Assembly: GCA_964584995.1 (NCBI GenBank)
Contig: CAZPCA010000058.1
Coordinates: forward strand, 1-15,294
Direction: 5' to 3'
DNA length: 15,294 bases
Origin: JAJTFW01 sp964584995
GTDB taxonomy: Bacteria > Bacteroidota > Bacteroidia > AKYH767-A > OLB10
The translations under genes were made by a program, and so were the position numbers. The notes beneath the pieces are model-generated. The model saw only the letters and a program-made list of their open reading frames with translations, was not told where the DNA came from and ran no database searches. Every line of letters starts with the position of its first letter. Within the stretch, counting starts at the first letter, position 1. Positions 7,324 through 14,000 of the stretch are shown here, piece after piece.

Positions 7324-8120
7324 TGAGCCATCCCCTTTCTGCCATTGACCCACGGGCTAAACTAGGCAACAACGTACAGATTGACCCGTTCTCCACCATC
7401 CATGGCGATGTAGAGATCGGCGACAACTGCTGGATAGGTTCCAACGTGACCATTTTCGATGGTGCACGCATTGGAAAAAATTGCCGGATTTTTCCCGGAG
7501 CAGTCATCTCTGCTGTTCCTCAGGATCTGAAATACAAAGGAGAAAACACAACCACCATCATCGGCGATGGCACTACCATTCGAGAATGCGTTACCATCAA
7601 CCGGGGTACCGCAGCAATGGGCAGAACAGAAGTCGGCAAAAACTGTCTGCTGATGGCCTATGTACATGTTGCACACGATTGTATTTTGGGCGACCATGTC
7701 ATCCTGGCCAATTCGGTGAATCTTGCCGGACATGTTACCATTCAGGATTGGGCGATTCTGGAGGGATATGTAGGAGTGAGCCAATTTTTACACATAGGAG
7801 CTCACAGTTTCATCGGTGGACAAAGCGGAGTCAGAAAAAATGTACCTCCCTTTGTGAAAGCTGCCCGCGAGCCGTTGAGCTATGCGGGTATAAACGCAGT
7901 AGGTCTCAGCCGGAGAGGGTACAGCAAGGAGGTGATAGAAGAAATTCAACATATCTACAGGGTTATTTTTCAGAAAGGTTACGCAATCACCAAGGCCGTC
8001 GCAGAGGTGGAACGTGATTTCCCGACTTCCGAACACCGTGATGCAATTCTTTCTTTCATCCGCAGTTCTGACAAAGGCGTTATTCGAGGTATCGGAAGAA
8101 CGACCGTCAAGGAGGAATAG
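7323..8120 (+). CDS. lpxA: Acyl-ACP:UDP-GlcNAc O-acyltransferase LpxA
   Basis: 265 residues, close to the usual 255-262. First enzyme of lipid A synthesis: transfer of a 3-hydroxyacyl chain from ACP to the 3-OH of UDP-GlcNAc. Left-handed beta-helix repeats run from about residue 8 to 185; the catalytic His is H118 in VHVAHDC, with H115 three residues before it, matching His125 and His122 in E. coli. The C-terminal helical part from about 190 carries the family GLSRRGYS block. Start ATG 7323 overlaps the lpxC-fabZ stop by one base. An ABC-type ATPase follows 3 bases after its stop. Confidence 0.95.
   Translation: MSHPLSAIDPRAKLGNNVQIDPFSTIHGDVEIGDNCWIGSNVTIFDGARIGKNCRIFPGAVISAVPQDLKYKGENTTTIIGDGTTIRECVTINRGTAAMGRTEVGKNCLLMAYVHVAHDCILGDHVILANSVNLAGHVTIQDWAILEGYVGVSQFLHIGAHSFIGGQSGVRKNVPPFVKAAREPLSYAGINAVGLSRRGYSKEVIEEIQHIYRVIFQKGYAITKAVAEVERDFPTSEHRDAILSFIRSSDKGVIRGIGRTTVKEE
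8109..8116 (+). promoter_or_regulatory. Strong Shine-Dalgarno site deciding a TTG start
   Basis: AAGGAGGA lies within the last codons of lpxA, 7 bases before the TTG at 8124. Good Shine-Dalgarno sites are rare elsewhere in this window, so this one supports TTG 8124 as the start of the ATPase gene. Confidence 0.65.
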
Positions 8121-8123
8121 GCA

Positions 8124-8753
8124 TTGATCCGCTTCGATCTTCAACAGGCTGGCAAGAAGTTTCATGGCGAATGGATCTTCAGGAACCTGAATTTACAGTT
8201 GGAAGCCTGTGGGCGAATCGGCATCACGGGAGTGAACGGCTCGGGCAAATCCACTTTGCTGCAGATTTTGTCCGGCTATCAGAGTTTGCAAGAAGGCAGG
8301 CTCAGGTGGTTTCAGGATAAAAACGAACTTCCCCAAGATCGTTTAATCCAGCACCTTTCGGTAGCAGCCCCCTACATGGACTTACCCGAAGATTATTCGC
8401 TGGTGGAACTCATCGGATTCATGGCTGCGTTCAAACCTTTCCGTGATGGTCTGGATGCTGGTGAAATAATCAGGCAATTAGGCCTACACCAACCAGACAA
8501 GCCCATACGCTACTTTTCCTCCGGAATGAAACAAAGGGTCAAGACCGGACTGGCCATTTTGAGTGCAGCTCCGCTGCTATTATTGGACGAACCTCTCAGC
8601 AATATGGATGAAGCAGGCGCGGCATGGTATGCAGAATTGCTGGAAGAACATGCCCGAGAAAAATCCATCGTGGTTTGCTCCAACAACAATGCTGCCGAGC
8701 TTGTGTGCTGCGCTGAAAGAATTGACCTGGCTGATTTTAAAAAAAGCAGTTAA
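8124..8753 (+). CDS. ABC transporter ATP-binding protein (permease not seen)
   Basis: 209 residues from TTG 8124. A minimal ATP-binding cassette: Walker A GVNGSGKST at 36-44, the ABC signature FSSGMKQR in the middle, then Walker B LLLLDEPLSN. The switch His expected about 30 residues after Walker B seems replaced by Asn in CSNNN (185-189). There is no membrane segment and no permease gene in the window, so the transported substrate cannot be named. It is short, like CcmA-type or stand-alone cassettes. Its position 3 bases after lpxA on the same strand makes it the last gene of the lipid A cluster; a part in envelope lipid handling is an inference only. The next gene converges, 5 bases past its stop. 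Confidence 0.85.
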   Translation: MIRFDLQQAGKKFHGEWIFRNLNLQLEACGRIGITGVNGSGKSTLLQILSGYQSLQEGRLRWFQDKNELPQDRLIQHLSVAAPYMDLPEDYSLVELIGFMAAFKPFRDGLDAGEIIRQLGLHQPDKPIRYFSSGMKQRVKTGLAILSAAPLLLLDEPLSNMDEAGAAWYAELLEEHAREKSIVVCSNNNAAELVCCAERIDLADFKKSS

Positions 8754-8758
8754 ACTTT

Positions 8759-9145
8759 CTACGCACGCACCTGATCAAGCAAGGCATTGAACTGCGCACG
8801 AAGTTCATGAAACCTTTTCTCGAATACATCAAATTCATCTCGCAGAAACGCATGTGATTCGCGAATACTGCCAACCGACATTTGTACAGGGGCCGTTTCC
8901 ATAGTACATAAGATGTCCTCGTGCCGCATCAATTCATCGGTCATGGTGTTGAGGAGATTTCGCTGCACCAGGAAATCCAGGCGAAGTGCCTGCACCGATG
9001 CAGTAGAATCTTCAAGACATTGATCATCGGTCAATTTTCCAAGCTGTACATCGAAATGCAGGATTTCCTCTTTCAGAAAATGCAGACGCTGCAGCCAATG
9101 CTGCTGTTCCTCGTACATAGAGCGGAGTTGTTCTTTCGTATGCAT
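8759..9145 (-). CDS. Small helical (coiled-coil-like) protein of unknown function
   Basis: 128 residues from ATG 9145 (a TTG 21 bases further up would add 7 residues). I do not recognise the family. The sequence is charged, rich in Leu, Glu, Gln and Arg, has no signal peptide, and is likely mostly alpha-helical with coiled-coil stretches at about 5-45 and 95-125. The only cysteines are in the middle. It overlaps nothing real, ends 5 bases from the ABC gene stop, and has a promoter-like sequence at 9240-9269, so it is probably transcribed alone. The frame is supported by its length, its composition and that promoter. Confidence 0.6.
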   Translation of the reverse strand: MHTKEQLRSMYEEQQHWLQRLHFLKEEILHFDVQLGKLTDDQCLEDSTASVQALRLDFLVQRNLLNTMTDELMRHEDILCTMETAPVQMSVGSIRESHAFLRDEFDVFEKRFHELRAQFNALLDQVRA

Positions 9146-9239
9146 AATCCAACTTATAGAAATCAACTATATCCAAAGGAATGAAGCCCGCTGCAGTCAC
9201 ACCCTTAAACCCTTCGTATTGGGAAAAATCTTCCTTATT

Positions 9240-9269
9240 CAAATTTAAAAAAGCGCACAAATAAACAAA
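9240..9269 (-). promoter_or_regulatory. Bacteroidota-type promoter for the small helical protein
   Basis: On the minus strand, TTTG (9269-9266), an 18-base spacer and TAAATTTG (9247-9240) match the -33/-7 consensus. It lies in the gap after the CpeT-like gene; the expected leader is about 90 bases. Confidence 0.6.
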
Positions 9270-9282
9270 TCCAACCTGTTCT

Positions 9283-9897
9283 CTATTTATCAACGCGATT
9301 GAACTGATAACCTCCTTTGACAGCACCCCACACCTGCACACCCTCCCGGGTGTAGCCACGATCCCAGGTCTTCATACCCTCGGCCGTCAATATCACCTCA
9401 GATGTAGCATAGGATGCGCCTCTCAATTCGCTGGCGCAGGTCTTGATTCCGGTTGCGCCTACGAAGGCCTTTTGCTGCGAATCCCATGAAAGGACCACTG
9501 CACAACCTATCTTTTCTTCCAAACTATCGGGCAGAAGCTTCTCCAGCGCTTTTCGGTCACCTGTAAACCGCAAAGGATCCCTTAAGGTGTACACCGCACT
9601 TTCAAAAGTTGAATCTGAAAGAGTCCGCAGTCGATAGATCCGCTGCCGGTAAGGCCGCGATAAGGATCCGGCCATGGCCTGCTCCACATAGAGCCAAGGT
9701 CCGTCACCCCGCTCCTCCCAAATACGTTGTATCGACAGCCTGATGTCAAAAAAAGCCGAATCCTCATTCGACTGCCGTGAGCTGGAAAACGAACCACACA
9801 ACCAATCAGTCAATACTGCAATGTCTGCCCGCTGACCATTGGCCGTACTCGATTGAAGAAAAAAGCAAACGAACAAAAACAATGGGTACCTGATCAT
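9283..9897 (-). CDS. Secreted CpcT/CpeT-like protein
   Basis: 204 residues. An N-terminal signal peptide is clear (hydrophobic residues 4-15, likely cleavage near ANGQ at 19-22, no lipobox Cys). The mature part shows the CpcT/CpeT pattern: an early W-x-x-G-x-F-S-S-x-x-Q block, then IQRIWEERGDGPWLYVEQA and PYRQRIYRL at about 57-90. In cyanobacteria these proteins attach bilins to phycobiliproteins; here there is no phycobiliprotein and the protein is exported, so the fold is probably used for another small ligand or has a structural role. Function is unknown. It is a single gene with its own promoter-like box. Confidence 0.75.
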   Translation of the reverse strand: MIRYPLFLFVCFFLQSSTANGQRADIAVLTDWLCGSFSSSRQSNEDSAFFDIRLSIQRIWEERGDGPWLYVEQAMAGSLSRPYRQRIYRLRTLSDSTFESAVYTLRDPLRFTGDRKALEKLLPDSLEEKIGCAVVLSWDSQQKAFVGATGIKTCASELRGASYATSEVILTAEGMKTWDRGYTREGVQVWGAVKGGYQFNRVDK

Positions 9898-9913
9898 AGA
9901 ACAGTTTTTTTTT

Positions 9914-9921
9914 CAAAAATA
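9914..9921 (-). promoter_or_regulatory. Candidate -7 element for the CpeT-like gene
   Basis: TATTTTTG on the minus strand matches TAnnTTTG and lies 16 bases before the ATG. A TTTG-like -33 is at 9941-9938, with a short 16-base spacer. Confidence 0.4.
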
Positions 9922-10028
9922 CCTACTTGGCCAATGCCAAAAAAACAAGGTTTTCTACAACAATGCTGAACTAAGACTTCCATCCTGCTACAATCCCGGA
10001 ATTTTCTTACATGGCCCACGCAACCTTT

Positions 10029-10091
10029 TGCAGCAATCCACTTGCTGCACGCCTCCTCTGTGGAGCCCCCTTTATGCCGTCAGCTCCACAG
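10029..10091. repeat. Two adjacent hairpins in the divergent intergenic region
   Basis: The first is an 8-bp inverted repeat (10029-10036 and 10042-10049) with a 5-base loop; the second is a 9-bp inverted repeat (10058-10066 and 10083-10091) with a 16-base loop. They lie between the CpeT-like gene and the sorting-domain gene (gap 9898-10195), 105-167 bases before the latter's ATG. Neither has a T-run, so they are not ordinary terminators. A weak -7-like TACTTTG sits downstream at 10163-10169. Confidence 0.5.
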
Positions 10092-10195
10092 CAAATAGCA
10101 TTGCGAATCTTACAAAAGCGATGCAATCCAATAATTGAGAAACGAAGGCAAGAGCTGCGACCTACTTTGCGAGAAAGTAAGCAATACACATCATC

Positions 10196-10648
10196 ATGCA
10201 ACGTTTCGCATTTCATCGCCTCAGAAATTTCATTCTTCTTACGTTGGCCCTTTTTGCCATCTCCGCGGAAAGCCAAGGTCAGGTCAGCTTCAGCCGCAAA
10301 TACAGGGTTGTTGCCTATAAAAGCGGGCAACCCTCGGTTTTTAGTGTATCCAATGAAGTAGAAATCATTCCTGCCACATCGCTTTACATACCCAACACCT
10401 TTACACCGAATGGCGACGGGATGAACGACACATTCGGTGTTGCCGGTGAAGCCATCAAGGATTTCCAATTACAAATTTTCAATCGCTGGGGTCAATTGAT
10501 TTACGAAACAGACAATGCCAACGACCGCTGGGATGGCACGCACAATGGTCAAAAAGTTCAGATGGGCACTTATGTATACCGAGTAATTGCATCGGAAGCC
10601 AGCGGAAGAAAGCTCAGCAAGGAAGGCAATTTAAATGTAATTCTCTGA
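10196..10648 (+). CDS. Short secreted protein with a T9SS type B (CHU_C) sorting domain
   Basis: 150 residues. Residues 1 to about 28 are a signal peptide (hydrophobic 12-22). Residues 30-58 resemble the last strands of a fibronectin-III or Ig-like module (YRVVAY ... SNEVEI). Residues 63-150 are the gliding-motility-associated C-terminal domain: YIPNTFTPNGDGMND at 64-78, IFNRWGQ, a W-D-G-T block and GTYVYR. This domain is the type B signal that directs proteins across the outer membrane by the T9SS, usually with a PorP/SprF-like partner, which is not in the window. There is hardly any cargo. Similar short proteins occur in other Bacteroidota, so this is a small secreted family more likely than a decayed gene. 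No good Shine-Dalgarno is present. Confidence 0.85.
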   Translation: MQRFAFHRLRNFILLTLALFAISAESQGQVSFSRKYRVVAYKSGQPSVFSVSNEVEIIPATSLYIPNTFTPNGDGMNDTFGVAGEAIKDFQLQIFNRWGQLIYETDNANDRWDGTHNGQKVQMGTYVYRVIASEASGRKLSKEGNLNVIL

Positions 10649-10651
10649 GCC

Positions 10652-10765
10652 ATGACATTCATCCTGTTGGCATACATCAGCAAAAGACTGGGGCTAACTC
10701 CATTTCTTAAAAACTTTTATTACAAGCAGTTATTACCTGCAGGTCAGAAATTCGGACTGTTTTGA
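10652..10765 (+). CDS. Possible 37-residue small ORF directly after the sorting-domain gene
   Basis: An ATG 3 bases after the stop of the upstream gene opens a 37-codon frame ending in TGA at 10763-10765. The product would start hydrophobic (MTFILLAYI) and go on with basic and aromatic residues; there is no cysteine. Reinitiation after the upstream stop is possible. There is no family match I can name and chance is a fair explanation. Confidence 0.2.
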   Translation: MTFILLAYISKRLGLTPFLKNFYYKQLLPAGQKFGLF

Positions 10766-10970
10766 GCCCCTACTGGGCAAGCCCTTTGTCCCTAAGGTTC
10801 TTTTTCCAATCGGCATTATCGAATCGACTTTCTCAAAGTTTGATTTGGCGAAATCCTGTTAAATGGTGGTGAATAAGTATTAATTTTTGGTAAATGAAGC
10901 TTTTTTGTTGACAACGAAATTTTTTCGAAGCTGATTTTCAACTACTTGCATTTGAAAGGCGCGCAACTTG

Positions 10971-11000
10971 TTGCACGCGAATAAGTTTCTGATATATTTG
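10971..11000 (+). promoter_or_regulatory. Bacteroidota-type promoter of the giant surface-protein gene
   Basis: TTG (10971-10973), exactly 19 bases, then TATATTTG (10993-11000) match the -33/-7 consensus. The expected start is near 11006, giving a leader of about 93 bases. An imperfect palindrome at 10959-10979 overlaps the -33 element and may be an operator. Confidence 0.65.
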
Positions 11001-11099
11001 GCAACGCATTAAGTAAACAACCTGATTTCCTGTCATTCAAAAAACGCCCCGAAGGGGGATGCGGGATTGATTTGTTCACTAAAAGCCAATAATAAACCC

Positions 11100-14000
11100 A
11101 TGAAACAAAGATTGAAACTTTACATGCGTCTGTATCTGTCGGCTGTACTTTTTGCAAGTATGTCTTTAACCGCTGGTGTAAGCTCAGCCCAGAACTGGCT
11201 GCCCAGGCATTACTGGACGTTCAACAGTTCCAGTCCATTGGCAGACTCGATGGGTGTCGCCCCTTTGAATCCCTCCTATTTCAATTCAACATACACCATC
11301 AGCAACGCGCAGGCTAATTCCGGAGTAGGGAAATACCTGACCCTGGGAAAAACTTCAAGGGCCATCACCTCCAACGTCCCCTTTTCCCCTGACAGCGGTT
11401 TCACTTTTGAACTTTTGTTCCGCCCCTCCTCGAACCCACTTGAGATAACGCAACTGATCACCAGAAGAGACGGTGCCATCAGCATCCGTTTTTGCTTCCC
11501 TTATTTCAGGTTCACCACCCGCAGTATCCCAACAGGATCATCCTCGGTGGCTACTGACAACTGGGACCTGGACCTTGAAGCTATCGGAAGAGCGTCCTAC
11601 GGATATTATGTAGATGGCAACTGGCATCACCTCGTTTTCAAATACAATGCGCGTACCGGCACCAAAGAGATTTGGGTAGACGGAGAGTTGCCGAGCGGAT
11701 TCTCAAAAACCCTGGCACCCGGTGCCATCCCACTTAATACGGGCAATAGCAGCAGCAATATCATCGACCTCAATACAAATACAGCGTACTACCAATGCAC
11801 AGGCGACCTGGATGAAATAGCATTGTACAACTATGCCTTGCCGAACAATATGGTGTACAAGCACTATCAGGATTTCACGCAGAGAAAATCCTATTCTTTT
11901 GCTAACTCCACGATTGCGCCTCCGACTGCCTCGCCGGTAACAGCACCCGTGAACCCCTCCGAATTTGCTCCCGGTCATCCCAACAGCAATATAGATGCCC
12001 TCACACAATTAAAGAGTTTTCCGGCTGCACGAACACGGCCCGGCACCACCTTGTTTCCCAACTTCCAGGTTTTCAATCCTGCTCACGTAGCCGGTGAGGG
12101 TACTTCCAGCTTTTCACAGTCGTTACTTGTACAACGCAGCAGGGATGTCCAAACGGAGCTTGTAAAGAATTTCAATTACGCACTAATGGTCACCAGCAAT
12201 ACTGGACGTTACTCCTCTTTTTCGGACACCAATAATTTCGACGGAGCATGGGTTAAACTGGCGAATCAAAATCCCACATGGAAAACATCTGCGAACACGT
12301 ACTGGCCGCAGCTGAACCCCAAAGTAATCGGTAAAACATCGACAATCCCTTATATCGAAAGTAAAACGTTGCCTTCCAATTCCTATCTGCGCAACAGTGC
12401 CGGGCAGTTTCTGGATATGTATGGTAACGTTGTCACTTCTGGTAGGACCATCAGCCCTGAATCACCATTGGATTCATTAAGACAGGACGGCCAAACACAG
12501 CGATTTTATTTGTCTGAGTTGACCTCCAAACTTACGCGTCCTCTTGATATAGTATTTGAAAACGGAGAAGTCATTCCTAGCTGGACAGATGCAGCCATTC
12601 AAAAAGACCCCACAGCGCTCGGCGCATACAACAACAGCGGACTGACAAGCATCAAAAAATACAAAGCCAGAGGATTCAATAGGCTCACCAGTGCTTATAT
12701 GAACGAATGGAGAACGCTGTCCGGATTGAGCAATACTAGGATCTACCATTATTACCTCAACGGGCACCCTGTTTATGCTTGGGATTGGGCCGAAACAAGA
12801 ACCCTACAATCCAACACCAATAATCAGCGGTATTCCAGTGTTGACATTTACATGCAATGGCCGGGGAACTGGAGGTACTGGCAAGGTGCCGCTCACGGAT
12901 GGCAATATGTGATTGAGGGACGACACGAGGAGATTACTCTGGGTGACAAGCTGTATTCACCGGTAGTTTGCCCAGGATGGAACAGTAACGAAGAAGTCAT
13001 TCCAAGGCCGGCCCAATGGCTGGGCTTTTTAAAAGCGATAGCGATGACGGGTGCAGAGAACTTCGGTTGCGGTTATTTTGTGACGACCCAACCTTACCAA
13101 AATCCCAACAACTATGTATGGCAAATGGCGATACCCGGTTATGCGCAAGGGATTGCCAGCCGTTTCGACGATTTGTTCGCAAACGGATTTCTCATGACGG
13201 GCGATGTACCTCAGAGTATCTCCAGCGGAAATGGTAAGCCCGGCTATACTTTTTATGCCGGTGATTTCAGAAAACTTGTTGTTGCGAGGAAGCATATTTC
13301 CCTTCCACGATTTGCCATTACCGGAACGATCCAACCGCATTCCAACATGAATGGCAACGCGGAACTGGAAGGTGATGCCACCATCAATCTGGATGGCCAG
13401 GCCCTCACTTTCAAGATAAGAAGACAAGGCAGCACCTATATCTACGATAAGACAAATGCGGCCGCACCTGTATTTTATCAGTTGGACGCCTGGCACGAAA
13501 ACACGCACCCCTATTACTGGAGCAATACCTTTCAATTAGAGGCGGAAATATTTGACAATCCTGGGCCGAATTTTGAATTGAAAACACAAGTACCCGCAGG
13601 AACAAGTCCGGGCGATTTCCGTAACTACACCACGTATCTTGCCTTCAAGTCGACTTCAGGTGCCGAATACAACTTCACTCCACGCGGGACGCAAGCTGTA
13701 ACCCATCATGTTTGGATAAGGGCCCGGAGCCGCGGAGGAGTCAATTCCGGATTCAATGTCAGTTTAGACAATGTCAACCTTTACACTGTGAACTGCGTGA
13801 ACGATACCAACTGGAACTGGTACCGTTACAATGCCAGCACCGGCGCACTCATGACTTTCAACAACCTTTCCGTAGCAAGCCATAAGCTGACCATCACACC
13901 ACTCAATACCAATCTTGAAATAGACCTGATCACCATCACGCCTTCATCGGGTAATTTCTACAGCAGCTTCGCTGCCCCCTGTGGCCTTACCGCTTCTGCA

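Larger units (their letters stand above)
10649..11099. other. 451-base gap without a firm gene: weak small ORF, AT-rich stretch, promoter and leader
   Basis: Contents in order: the doubtful small ORF (10652-10765); a GC-poor stretch (about 10840-10950) with T- and A-runs and a 5-bp hairpin near 10917-10930; an imperfect palindrome (10959-10979); a promoter (10971-11000); and a roughly 93-base leader holding a small CCCC/GGGG triloop hairpin at 11047-11057. No convincing terminator is seen after the sorting-domain gene. Confidence 0.6.

Noticed and set aside
9024..9359. 111-codon minus-strand frame bridging the CpeT-like and helical-protein genes
   Set aside because: It overlaps both real genes in another frame and runs through the promoter at 9240-9269; the product has no domain I recognise.
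10007..10468. 153-codon minus-strand frame opposite the sorting-domain gene
   Set aside because: Antisense to a clear CHU_C domain and signal peptide; the translated product is unlike any known family.
11047..11057. Small CCCC/GGGG hairpin in the leader as a riboswitch or terminator
   Set aside because: Only a 4-bp stem with a 3-base loop and no T-run or conserved core; too little to name.
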